Below, one piece after another: positions 30,935 through 40,775 of a stretch of DNA of 64,000 nucleotides (within the stretch, counting starts at the first letter, position 1; every line of letters starts with the position of its first letter). Location of the stretch: contig JAPMXV010000040.1 of assembly GCA_026936335.1 (NCBI GenBank), positions 12,501 through 76,500 on the forward strand, read 5' to 3'. The notes under the pieces are model-generated. The model was not told the DNA's origin. It did no database searches and saw only the letters and a list, made by a program, of their open reading frames with translations. A program made the position numbers and the translations under genes. The DNA comes from Mantamonas sphyraenae. Lineage: Eukaryota; CRuMs; Mantamonadidae.

Positions 30935-32226
30935 ATGCGACGCTCCTTGGCTTGCTTGGGCGCGGCCGTGGTGTTGTGTATCATCTCCATGCTGGTGGGA
31001 TACGCACTGCTGACCCACGTGCGTGCCAAGAACCGACATCGTTCGATTACGCCCGTGTCTGAAGCAGGCACTGTGCTCTACACACAAGTGGCCCACGAAT
31101 CGGCGCATGCATTTGATCCACTGCCCAGCTTGGATTCGGATGCCCAACCTGTGGGTGGGGCCATGAGCTACGCACGTGCACAGAGAGAGTATGACAAGCT
31201 GCACCTGCCACCCAAGCTGCGCCTATCATCGGACCTGCCTGCAGATCAGGCAGCTCTTCACATGAGTGAAATCACATTTGTGATGCTCACAGGCTACCAC
31301 ACGCACGCACGTGTGCGTACGGCGCGAGAAACGTGGGTGCGGCACCTCGCCGACTCGAGCCTGCTGGTGTTCAGCGACACCCACGACCCAACCATCGGTG
31401 CCCTGGTGGCGCCCCTTGTACAGCCAAAGTCCAACGCACGCGACATGCTCGCGGCTGACAGCGAGTGGATGGGTCTGTGGAGACTGTCCCAGCTCAAGTG
31501 GCCCGACGCACTTGTCTACGCAGCCCGTATGCGTCCACGCAGCAAGTGGTTTGTTGTCGTCGATGGTCCGTTGTACCCCCCACGCGTGTTGGAACCCATT
31601 TTCATGGCGTTTGCAGCCCTACAGTGTGCAATGGACCGAGCCCAGCTGACTCACACCCTCTCCTCCGTCACTCATCCTTGCTCACGGTCGCAGATGACAC
31701 CTTTGTCAGCCCTATCAACTTGCGTCGCTTTCTCTCCAATCTCGACCCTTCCGTGTCCATGTATCTGGGCCAGAATTTGACATCCCAGGGCGTCGAGTAT
31801 GCAAGCGGTGGCGCCGGTTGGGTTGTTTCGGCGCCCCTCATGCGCGAACTGGCCACTCACTTGGTTTCGGATGCCAGCATGTGTGATTTAAAGAGGCATC
31901 AATACTCAGACGTGTGGGTTGGGGCCTGCCTACGCGGTTTGGGCATCTCGGTGACCCCAGTCCCCGGATTCTTTTCACAGCCTCCCAGCCAGTACATGTT
32001 CCACGCCGACAAGGAATCCCAGTTTCCACTTGTGCCCTACCCATTCACCTTCCACTACATCGAAGGTGACCACCTGCGTTGGCTCGACCGCATCGCAAAC
32101 ACAGGCGACCCCATTCGCTACGACGACCATCGCGAACGCCTGCGCAACATGCAGGCTGCCCACGATGCGGCCGTGGCGCGCAAGAAGAAGGATGCGTGGG
32201 ACAGGTTTGGCATTGACACGAGGTGA
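30935..32226 (+). CDS. GT31 fringe/beta-1,3-glycosyltransferase-like, type II
   Basis: Exon 1 30935-31565, intron 31566-31693 (GTCCGT...TCGCAG, phase 1), exon 2 31694-32226; 387 residues. Residues 8-27 are the signal-anchor (LACLGAAVVLCIISMLVGYA). The catalytic domain opens with ITFVMLTGYHTHARVRTARETWVRH, as in fringe and C1GalT. The splice join creates KWFVVVDDDTFVSPINLRRF, with the DDD metal site and the fringe-type spacing. GGAGWVVSAPLMREL and SDVWVGACLRGLGI are the following GT31 blocks. It probably adds a beta-1,3-linked sugar in the Golgi; the donor cannot be told. Start codons of this gene and PTEN are about 110 bp apart, head to head. Confidence 0.85.
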
Positions 32227-32271
32227 CGATTTGGGTTGGAAGCGTTGATTTGGAAAACCAGCACACTCAGC

Positions 32272-33160
32272 TCAGCGGGCGGCGTTGGGTGCCACAGGCG
32301 GCGTGCCCAGACTCGAAATGTACGCCACAGCTTTGACGTAGACACCCGTGACGGCGGCGGGACACATGGAATGGTGAAACACTTTGTCAAACATCATGCG
32401 GGTCATGGTGAACTGGGAGCGCATCAGCTGGTCGGAGAAGTAGCGCATGCGCAGGTAGCTGGAATACACAAAGGCATTGACAGCGTTCATGAGGTTGCCC
32501 GTAAACACAGAGAGGATGAGTACAATGATCACCATGATCTCAGCAAAGGCCACAGCTTCCTTCAGGTCTGGATACTGCACCACCTTGTTGCAGATGCCAA
32601 ACTTGACCGGGTCCAGTGACAACAGGAAGGCACACAGGTGGAACAGCGACTTGGCCACCACAGGGAACAGCACCACCAGGTTTGGCGAGTGGGAAATGCA
32701 CAGCAGAGCAAACATCACGTTCAGTGTGTTCGGGTCTGACAGAATCGGCCCCCACGCCTCTGCTGTGAAGCCCCTTGGCCTCTGTGATCCATGTGGACAC
32801 GTCCACGTGCGTTTTCCGTGTCAGTCAGGTCGCCTTCCGACTTTGTCGTCGGCACGGGTCGGAAATCCTTGCTTCTGACGTCACACCACACCACCAACAC
32901 CCGCCGGGACTGCTCGACGTCGTGTCCCACACGCAAGTTGCACTTTGTTCCACGTATGCTCACGTGTCTCCACGTGCACCATCCCACTCATGGGCCATGC
33001 AACTCACACTGTGGTTCGCAAAAAGGGGCAAAAGGTACGTCACCGCGCTCGCCAGCAGCGCATACGTGTACAGCCCACGCATGCCAATCGACGCCACAGC
33101 CAACAGACACACCAAAGCGTGTCCTCCACCCCACAGTTTCCTCAGCATGTTTGTCGACAT
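32272..33160 (-). CDS. TMEM33: TMEM33/Pom33-family ER membrane protein
   Basis: Exon 1 33160-33008, intron 33007-32782 (GTGAGT...TCACAG, phase 0), exon 2 32781-32272; 220 residues (human TMEM33 has 247). The alignment covers the whole protein: LYTYALLASAVTYLL for FYQRALLANALTSAL, LNVMFALLCISHSPNLVVLF, VYSSYLRMRYFSDQL for IYYRFLTLRYSS, and the C-terminal SMCPAAVTGVYVKAVAYISS. Several hydrophobic segments are visible. The family shapes tubular ER, and in yeast it helps distribute nuclear pores. It is convergent with the GT31 gene (45 bp between stops). Confidence 0.85.
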
Positions 33161-33228
33161 GATTGGCTTTGCAAAGCGTTTTCGGTGTTTTTGTTTTCTT
33201 GTGGTGGTTTGCATGACGCATTCAAGCA

Positions 33229-33279
33229 CCACACACACACGCACACACACACTCACTCACTCACTCACTCACTCACTCA
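33229..33279. repeat. (CA)n followed by (ACTC)n repeats
   Basis: Microsatellites between the TMEM33 start and the NMD3 stop: a CA run at about 33229-33251, then about seven ACTC units to 33279. Confidence 0.85.
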
Positions 33280-33297
33280 TGTCTCTCTTTCTCTCCA

Positions 33298-34762
33298 CTA
33301 CTCCACATCCATGCCACCACCACTGCTCTTGCTGCCACCTCCGCCGGTGCGTCTTCCGCCACGCTTGCCACGCGAGCTGCTCTGCTGTGATTGTTGCCTT
33401 GAGGACTCGTGCTGGCCGCGTCTGCTGCTGCGGAAACCACCGCGTCCGCCACGACGGTTGCTGCTCCTGTTGCGGCTGTCTTGTTCGACCTCATCGTCAT
33501 ACTCCTCGTCGTCCACAGCAACCTCGTCCACCTCGGCCCCGTCCAGCTCGCTGAGCACACGAAAGTCCTGGGAGTCATAGTCGTCCAGCTCGTTGCCATT
33601 GCTGCTGTTCTCGTTCTCTTCCAGTGTCAGGTCGTCCAGCAGCTCTTCCAGCTGCACATCTGGCAGTTCGTCCCCATCGTCGCTAAACCCATCGTCCTCG
33701 TCATCGTCAATCAGCCCAGCCTCCAGTGCGTCATCCAGCTCCACATACTCTGGATTCTTGTACAGGTTCAACTGCGAACGCATCTCTGGATCCTCTTCCA
33801 GCTCCCGCAGGAACTGCTCCGTGTCTTCCTCCTTCTTCTCCACGTCTCGCTTCTGCAGCTCCGTGTCGTCCACGTCCAGACGCTTCAGCGTCCAATGCCG
33901 TCCCTTTTTGCCCTTGCGACGCGAGTACACCTTCTTGACCAGCACCACATCGGGTACGGCAAAGTCCAGCTCCTCAAAGTTGTCGTCGTTGAAGTTGGAC
34001 AGCGTGAGGTCGTAGCCCATCACAATGTCGCCCGGCTTTATCAGGTGGCCCAGATGGGTGCGAGTGATGTACGTGGTTTGATAGTCGCTGGTGCGCACCA
34101 CCTCGCAGTCCGCCAGGTTGTACTTGCGGTTGAACTCGTCCGTGTAGTCCACGTCCAGCACCTCAAACTCCACCATGTCGAAGGAGTTGGCCATGGCCGT
34201 GAATGAGTGTGTGTAAAAGTTGCGCGGCGACATTTCCTCCGTCTGCAGCGTCAGTGGGTCGATCAGATGCACCTGGTTCGACACCTTGTACACCAGAGCC
34301 AACTGCGACATCGTACCCAGCTGACGTGCCAGCTTGCGCGGCAGACACACAAGGTCGTCGCGACAGATGGGCACCAGCTCCACCAGGTACGAGTACTTGT
34401 AGTTCTGCGTGTTCGACTTCAGGTCGGCGCTGATCAGCTTCTTCGACGGTTTCTCGTGCCTGCATGGTACCATCTTGTCCAAAAAGTCCACAAACTTGGC
34501 CGCATGCGACTTGTGCGAAAAGTAGAAATCCAGGCCGTTGGGTTTCTCGGCCACGTTGATGCTTTGCGCGTGTGCGTTGTGCTTCAGAATCAGCTGCTCC
34601 AACCACAAGAACGTGCGCTTGTGGTCCACCTTCTGGCGCACCTGCACGTTGGCCTTCCATGTGTGTTCCGTCTGCTGCTGCGTGCAAAAGTCGCACTGCT
34701 GTGTGTTCACCACAAAGAGCACCTCCACCGTTTGCTCCAGCGTCATTCCTTTCATCACCTGC

Positions 34763-34799
<37 letters not shown>

Positions 34800-35419
34800 A
34801 CCCATGTCATCGGCACCAAACAAGCACCCACATACAAACACGCATGCACGCGCGCATTCCGTCGCCGTTTCCGTTCGTGTGTCAGCACAAACGTCGGACG
34901 TTTCGCAGAAAAAAAAATCCGCAGGGCGTCCGTCCGCAGAGCGCATTTCCGGCATTCCGGCCTGCTTTTGGCCAGGCAAGGGCACATTGAGCCATTGGGA
35001 GGCACGCAGGCAACCATTGGCTAGTAAAACAGGAGTGCAGTGGGGCAGGGCCAAAACAAAGTCACGCAGACACTGACCTCTGCGCGTACGACGAGTTCGA
35101 CAATGAGGCGTCGCGAGTGCTCCTCCGTCCAGATGAAGTTGGCGTCAACGAGCTTGACCTTGTTGAGGCCCGTAATGCGGCCCAGGCAGTACTGCAGCAG
35201 CTCAAAGGACTCGAGGGAGGCTGTGATCCAGCTCTTTGGGGGCTGGTACCAGCGTTCACAGCTCTTGCACATGGTCACGTGCACTTCCTTGGACAGGCCT
35301 CGCGTGATGTCCTCACGGGCGCTTACGCAGTCCACACACATGTTGGCCGCATTGGGCTCGATGGGCACGCCACACTCGCAGCATAGAATCCTTGCCGTGG
35401 TACGCCGTCCGAAATCCAT
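33298..35419 (-). CDS. NMD3: NMD3, 60S ribosomal subunit export adaptor
   Basis: Exon 1 35419-35078, intron 35077-34759 (GTCAGT...GTGCAG, phase 0), exon 2 34758-33298; 600 residues (human 503). The N-terminus holds the treble zinc-ribbon region (CCECG, CVDC, CKSCERWYQPP, CDFC), followed by KANVQVRQKVDHKRTFLWLEQ, GLDFYFSHKSHAAKFVDFL and the later TYITRTHLGHLIKPGDIVMGYDL, all strongly NMD3. NMD3 links pre-60S particles to the export receptor CRM1. Here the acidic region is followed by an extra tail of about 60 residues rich in RGG/RG, Ser and Gln (RRGGRGGFRSSRRG, RGKRGGRRTGGGG), which animal and yeast NMD3 lack. The intron ends in a (TG)n run. Confidence 0.92.
34772..34799. repeat. (CA)n microsatellite in the NMD3 intron
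   Basis: Perfect CA run; in NMD3 sense it is (TG)n, ending about 12 nt before the 3' splice site. Confidence 0.85.
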
Positions 35420-35638
35420 GGCGTGACTGAGCTGTTGGCGGGCTGGTTTGGGGTGGTTGCCTCCGGGCAGGGCGGATGGATCCCCAACCCAGCAGTGTCC
35501 ACACACACACACGTGTGCGTTCAGAGACCCCACACACATCCACATTCAACGTGCACACGTAGGCAACGGTGTCATTTCAGGTCGCCTGGAAGCACGCGAT
35601 GGCCGAACCAACCACCGGGAGTCGAAACTTGTTCGGAG

Positions 35639-38398
35639 ATGCATCAGCGGCAGCACAGGAACACAGGACCCGTGTTTCTGGTCTTGGCTGCGGTGGTCAT
35701 CCTGCTGTTCATGGGGGCATCAAACAGGGTGAGTGTGGGTGTGTGGCGCGTGTGGCGTAGTGGGGCCAGGGAAACGGAGGAGGAGGAGGAGGAGGAGGGC
35801 TGTGGTGCCTCGGACCATGCGACCCCGCTGACTCGGACAGCACCCACGGCGCATGCGTGCGCATGGAACACGCAGATCCAAACCTCGGTGAAACCCCCCA
35901 CCAAGGTGGTCACGGAGGAGTCTGAGCTGAAAGGCCTCTCGGGCTCGTTGCAGGGGTCTACGCAGTCGTGTGGGCCGGACTGCGACCAGGACAGCGAGCT
36001 TGCGCACAGGCAGCTGATTGTGCAGGGGGCAGACGGTATACAAGGGCAGTGGCATCATGAACATGAGACATGGGACACAGAATCGGAGGGGCTGGTGGGT
36101 AGTGCCATCCGGCCCGAAAGGCTGCAGTTGCGTCGTCGCTTCAACAACTTGGCCAAGCTCTCCGTGGGCAAGGACGTCAACTTTAAGGATTCGTATGGCA
36201 ATCAATGGTGGCTGCGTGACTACGACCTTGGCTATGGTTCAGACACGGAAGGAGATGATGGGGCCAACGCAGGCGACGACCAAGGCTGGGGAGCAGACGA
36301 CGAGGAAACCGAACACATCGTGAAGGAAACGGACCAGACGTGTCTCATGGCCGATGTGCCTTTGTGGACGGACGGCATCCGCACCAACAACCCCCAGGCG
36401 GACAGATGGGAGGGCTGCCACACACCGACCTTTTCCAAGGTTGAGCACTTGCGCCTGCACTTTACAGATTCGATCACAGGCACTGAGCACGGAGGCAATC
36501 ACGGCTCCCGTGGTGATGATGTAAAGGCTGCGTCAGCCAACGCGGCTGATGCCAGTGGCTCGGGTGACAACAAGGATGGTTTGCAAGGAACCCTTGCTGG
36601 GACAATGGCCAGCCAACGCATGTGCCACGTGCGCGAGTACACCGTGGTCACCCAGCAATCGGAGGAAGAGGAACGCATGGATTTCGACGATTGGGAGGAT
36701 GCCGGAAGCAATGGGGTCCCGGTGGGGGGCGATTTCCTGTCGACTCGTTGCTCGGCACCCGACGGGCTGTACTTCAACTTCCACACTCAAGTAAACCGCA
36801 GCGCAAAGGCAGTGGCAAGAGCGGTGTTGGAGAGACGCAAGCTGCGTTCGATGGAGGTGAAACCCGATGTGGAGGTTGCAGACGGGCTGGAAGGAGGGTC
36901 CACCACAGAGACCACGATGAACGAGACCCTCAATGTGGTTGTCCTCATGATGGGCGGCATGTCTCGCAATCGCTTCCACCGACGCATGACACGCACGCAG
37001 TCGTGGCTGGACAAGGATCTGAAGGACGCCAAGTCTTTCGAGTTTTCGGGCTACAGCGCTGTTGGCCGCGGCGCAGACCCGTCGCTCATCGGCCTCATCA
37101 CGGGGTATCCCGAGAAGCGATTGCCAGAGACGCGTGCATGCGAGGGTACAGCCACTCACCTGGACCCGCTGCCCAACATCTTTCGCGACTACGCAAAGTC
37201 GGGATACGTAACCATGGATGCGCGCTCGGGCTGCCGTCCCAGGCTGCAAACACTGAGTCCACGGCAGCTGGGCTACTCGAAGCAGATGACGGACCATTCC
37301 ATGGACAAATTTTGGTGCATGACAGACGTGGAGACTGCACGTGAGCTTGGACGAGCAACGGAGCAAGGCCAGTGTGTGGGTCATCTGACGCAACACCAGC
37401 TCTTGTTGTCGTACGCAGACAGCTTCCACACAGCGTACGCCAAGTCACCGCGGTTCACTTTCATCTACGACGAGTTTGTGCCGCAGGCGGGCCACCCCAT
37501 CTCCAGTGTGGACGAAGACCTGCACAAGTGGCTGTCACACAGACAGAGCAAGGGCCTTCACCACAAGTCGGTGGTCATTTTAATGGGAGACCATGGCGAG
37601 TCCCAAGAAGAACGCTATGCAAAGAAGCTGTATGGCAAGCTTGAAACGCGATCACCGCTTCTGAAGATCATTGTGCCCAAATGGCTGTTGTCGCTGCGAC
37701 CAGACATTGAACGCAACATGCGTGCCAACCGGGCATTGCTGACCACGCCGTACGACGTGCACATGACACTCTCCCACCTGATGAGTCTGCACACCGCCTT
37801 TTACTCGTCCGAGGCCGTTCAGGTGCGCAGCGAGTCGGGCTACAGCCTCATGACACGCATTCCGCAGCGCAACTGCAAGGAGGCGCTGGTGCCGTTGGGC
37901 TTCTGCAAGTGCTTGGAAACAGTCAAGGTGTTTGACAGCGACTCACACGACGTGCTGCTTGCCACGCAGTGGGCGCTGAGGTGGATCAATCAGAAGAGCA
38001 AAGCGACGCAAAGTGGATCGCAGTGTATGTTTCTGACACCTGACTCGGCTCGTGTGACCGGCATGTGGAGACGTCAGGTGCCACGGGCCACGGTGCAGTT
38101 CCTTCGTACAAGGGACCGCGACGGATACCATCCGGAGTTTGATACGGGGATTTCCCACGACTTTTACACAATCATTGTGCGCTTTGACATCCACTCTATC
38201 CGCGACCAGCAACTGCAACAGGACCTGAGCCTCGTCCGTGGCAAGTCTGTGATGCGTGTGGTGGTGCAGGGGCACTACGACATTCACAAGCGCACACTGC
38301 ATGAAGTCAAGGTACGCCACGTCAAGGTGCTTCAGGAACAGCACTGCAAGCCCAACGAGGAGACCAAGCCCTATTGCTTGTGCAACTCGCCCATCTGA
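35639..38398 (+). CDS. DUF229-family sulfatase-fold ectoprotein, type II
   Basis: 919 residues, ATG 35639 in an open frame. Residues 9-26 are a signal-anchor (TGPVFLVLAAVVILLFMG). A long acidic, Gly-rich region (about 35-430) precedes the DUF229 core (about 430-730), part of the alkaline phosphatase/sulfatase superfamily. It contains VVVLMMGGMSRNRFHRRMTRT, LDPLPNIFRDYAKSGYVTMD, FTFIYDEFVPQAGHPISSVD, VVILMGDHGES and LETRSPLLKIIVPKWL. In the first block relatives have D-S-x-S-R; here it is GGMSR, so a metal-binding Asp is missing. The family's reaction is not established. A good donor (AGG/GTGAGT) at 35729 suggests a possible intron in the low-complexity part, but the obvious acceptor would break the frame. 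It is divergent from NMD3 (220 bp apart). Confidence 0.75.
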   Translation: MHQRQHRNTGPVFLVLAAVVILLFMGASNRVSVGVWRVWRSGARETEEEEEEEGCGASDHATPLTRTAPTAHACAWNTQIQTSVKPPTKVVTEESELKGLSGSLQGSTQSCGPDCDQDSELAHRQLIVQGADGIQGQWHHEHETWDTESEGLVGSAIRPERLQLRRRFNNLAKLSVGKDVNFKDSYGNQWWLRDYDLGYGSDTEGDDGANAGDDQGWGADDEETEHIVKETDQTCLMADVPLWTDGIRTNNPQADRWEGCHTPTFSKVEHLRLHFTDSITGTEHGGNHGSRGDDVKAASANAADASGSGDNKDGLQGTLAGTMASQRMCHVREYTVVTQQSEEEERMDFDDWEDAGSNGVPVGGDFLSTRCSAPDGLYFNFHTQVNRSAKAVARAVLERRKLRSMEVKPDVEVADGLEGGSTTETTMNETLNVVVLMMGGMSRNRFHRRMTRTQSWLDKDLKDAKSFEFSGYSAVGRGADPSLIGLITGYPEKRLPETRACEGTATHLDPLPNIFRDYAKSGYVTMDARSGCRPRLQTLSPRQLGYSKQMTDHSMDKFWCMTDVETARELGRATEQGQCVGHLTQHQLLLSYADSFHTAYAKSPRFTFIYDEFVPQAGHPISSVDEDLHKWLSHRQSKGLHHKSVVILMGDHGESQEERYAKKLYGKLETRSPLLKIIVPKWLLSLRPDIERNMRANRALLTTPYDVHMTLSHLMSLHTAFYSSEAVQVRSESGYSLMTRIPQRNCKEALVPLGFCKCLETVKVFDSDSHDVLLATQWALRWINQKSKATQSGSQCMFLTPDSARVTGMWRRQVPRATVQFLRTRDRDGYHPEFDTGISHDFYTIIVRFDIHSIRDQQLQQDLSLVRGKSVMRVVVQGHYDIHKRTLHEVKVRHVKVLQEQHCKPNEETKPYCLCNSPI

Positions 38399-38575
38399 GA
38401 GGCTCCCTTTTGCTGCGAATCCAGCAGCCAATGAATGAGACGACTGGGGACGCGCATGTTCATTTCAATGGCTTTGTGATGATGTTCTGATGCGACAATG
38501 ACGTCATTGTGTGTGAAACCGTGATGCCATCCCCAACCATTTGCGCGAAACCTTGCGAAAATGCAGCAGCCTGCA

Positions 38576-40648
38576 TCAACCCAAGCGAGGTGCAAGAACC
38601 ACCTCCACAAACCATTCGTACAAGGTGCAACCCTGTGGATAAAGTTGTGAGTCGATGAGATCCTGTGGGACGGACGGGTAGCCGCTGTCGGGCCTTTTGC
38701 TGACGATCTTGGCGTGGACGCCAAAGGCGTTGTTTTCGATGCGGCGCATGGCGTCAAACCACTCGCTGCGGGGGTTGTACAACAGCGGGATGCACTCCAT
38801 GTATCCGAATCGCATGCCAAGAGCCATCATCGGGTTTGTGCGCATAATTTTGGCACACAGCTGTGAGCGAAGGCTCATGTTGTCGCCCATGGGCACTGGC
38901 CGCTCAAACCCAGAGCGAAAGATGAACACGGCGCGAAGGAGGGTGCTCATGAACTTGTGGGGACGCACAGAGTAGTCCATGTCCTTGTGAAACATGTTGT
39001 TGTTGAGCATGCGGTGGCCAGTGACGGTGTCCTCGCAGGTGAAGCGGGTGAAGTAGAGCACGCGCAGATGTGTGTACGAGTTGTAAATCCAATCGGCCAG
39101 GTGGCCACCCACGCCGTCCTCCATGACCCGGCCCAAGCTGATCAGCACCGACCCAGGTCGCATGTACAGAGCATTGAGGGCTCCGGTGCCGTCGGCCGTG
39201 ATCATGATATCTGTTTTCAGACACAACTTCAGTTCGTCCTCATACGAACCCAGCTTTTCCCAGTACACCTCTTTGACGCGTGCGCTGGGCAGCTGTCGTT
39301 GAATTGCCTCCCGCAGTTCGTCGCTGTTCTTCAACACGCGCTTGTCCGCCTTGAGCACGAGCAACACGTTGATTCCTTTCCCCTGCTCTTCGCGCCACGA
39401 GTCCCCAAACGGATTTACCGCAGGGGCAGCCTCGGCAGCATGAGAGCGTGGTGTATCCACGTCACTGAGGCCAAAGTTGCCCAGGTAAAACGAGCGAAAC
39501 TGTTCGTGGATGCGTATCGAGGCCCCTGGGGCATGGTAGGTTGCGGTGACATCATGACCTGAACGAGCACCCACACCCATACCAATCTGGGCGAAGCGTG
39601 TCAATGCACGTTGGGCGTCCACCTTGGCCTTGTCCGCCTCTTGAATGGTGAGCTGGGACACTTGTTGCACGGTAGCATAGTCTCCCTCGGGTACAACCCC
39701 CCGATAGGACTCGCGAATGCGAGGGTTGAAGTACGAGCCACCATGTAGCTGGATGCCCACAGGGTGGTCCGCCAGGATGAGAAAAGAACGACGAATGTCT
39801 TGTTCGGAATAGCCCAGATCACGCATGGCCCAGTAGAACGGCACATGGTCGTCGTAGATGCCATGATTTAAGTTGTCCTGGTGAGAACGCTGCAACATGA
39901 ACGAAGGCTGCTCCACACTGTGCACCACGGTGTCTCGGGGCCCCGAGTCGCTAGCTTTGCTGCTGCTTGTGGAAGCACGCACAGCCGCACGCGGACTCCA
40001 CAGCGGCGACGAAGCCCAACGGGAGACGAGTGAGACGCCCGTGTGACGATCCAGCTCGTCCTGGTCCATGAGGTTGTCGTTGGCATCCTGGAGAAAGTAA
40101 AAGGTGCCGTGGCGGAAATACAGATTGCGAAAGAGGCAGACGCGGAGAGGGAGGGTACAATTGCACACAAAGGAGGACGCCTCCTGATCAGTGGGAACAT
40201 CGAGTACAGGAAGAGAAGCGTCGGGGGCAGCCTCGGGACTGGTTGTAGCCTGCTGGTGGCGAAGGACGTGCAGGGAGAGCTCCAGCATGGCCTGGGTGGT
40301 GGTAGAGGCGGCCCCGTCGTTGGGTGCGGCGGCTGCCTTGTGCGTATACCGATCGTCCATCTCACGAAGCAGGGCGGGAACATCGGCGGTCTGGGCTACA
40401 AGCTCGTCGCCAGCCTTGCTGAAGAAGGGCGTGGCTTGGCACGGCGTATCCGAGAAGCGCATGGATTTGGCAAAACCCATCCCTCGAAAGGAAACGAGGG
40501 ATTGGGGCAGGTCCAGATCACGAGTGTCCAGTGGGGTGCGTGCAGTGCGTCGGTGGGCAAGAAGCATGGAATACGCCATCATTGTGGTCACCACACAGAC
40601 CGCAACCACCATTATCAAGTGGCGCATTCGCCTGTTGATGGAGATCAT
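38576..40648 (-). CDS. GT61-like glycosyltransferase, type II membrane protein
   Basis: 690 residues from ATG 40648 (MISINRRMRHLIMVV). The frame extends to an ATG at 40795, but that would overlap the KAP3 coding start and add a stretch with no homology. The signal-anchor is at residues 9-28. A long stem (to about 200) is followed by a domain ending with the DUF563/GT61 signature: LLVLKADKRVLKNSDELREA, VKEVYWEKLGSYEDELKLCL, DIMITADGTGALNALYMRPGSVLISLG. This is the place where EOGT, XylT-type and related enzymes have HGAGL; here ADGTGAL replaces it, so it is a diverged member. Expected action is sugar transfer in the ER or Golgi. Head-to-head with KAP3 (127 bp). Confidence 0.75.
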   Translation of the reverse strand: MISINRRMRHLIMVVAVCVVTTMMAYSMLLAHRRTARTPLDTRDLDLPQSLVSFRGMGFAKSMRFSDTPCQATPFFSKAGDELVAQTADVPALLREMDDRYTHKAAAAPNDGAASTTTQAMLELSLHVLRHQQATTSPEAAPDASLPVLDVPTDQEASSFVCNCTLPLRVCLFRNLYFRHGTFYFLQDANDNLMDQDELDRHTGVSLVSRWASSPLWSPRAAVRASTSSSKASDSGPRDTVVHSVEQPSFMLQRSHQDNLNHGIYDDHVPFYWAMRDLGYSEQDIRRSFLILADHPVGIQLHGGSYFNPRIRESYRGVVPEGDYATVQQVSQLTIQEADKAKVDAQRALTRFAQIGMGVGARSGHDVTATYHAPGASIRIHEQFRSFYLGNFGLSDVDTPRSHAAEAAPAVNPFGDSWREEQGKGINVLLVLKADKRVLKNSDELREAIQRQLPSARVKEVYWEKLGSYEDELKLCLKTDIMITADGTGALNALYMRPGSVLISLGRVMEDGVGGHLADWIYNSYTHLRVLYFTRFTCEDTVTGHRMLNNNMFHKDMDYSVRPHKFMSTLLRAVFIFRSGFERPVPMGDNMSLRSQLCAKIMRTNPMMALGMRFGYMECIPLLYNPRSEWFDAMRRIENNAFGVHAKIVSKRPDSGYPSVPQDLIDSQLYPQGCTLYEWFVEVVLAPRLG

Positions 40649-40775
40649 GGCCACAGGGACAGGAGGTGGTGCACACGAAGCCGCCGGGGAAGCACAAGGG
40701 AACCTGGTGTTGCCGGCGCAGGCAGACCAGCTCCGACCGCGCCAAAGTAACTCGACCTCGACGACGACGGTAGAC

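Noticed and set aside
35729-35840. Possible intron near the start of the DUF229 gene (AGG/GTGAGT donor)
   Set aside because: The best acceptor (ACAG at 35840) would put the rest out of frame, so I kept the uninterrupted reading and only noted the donor.
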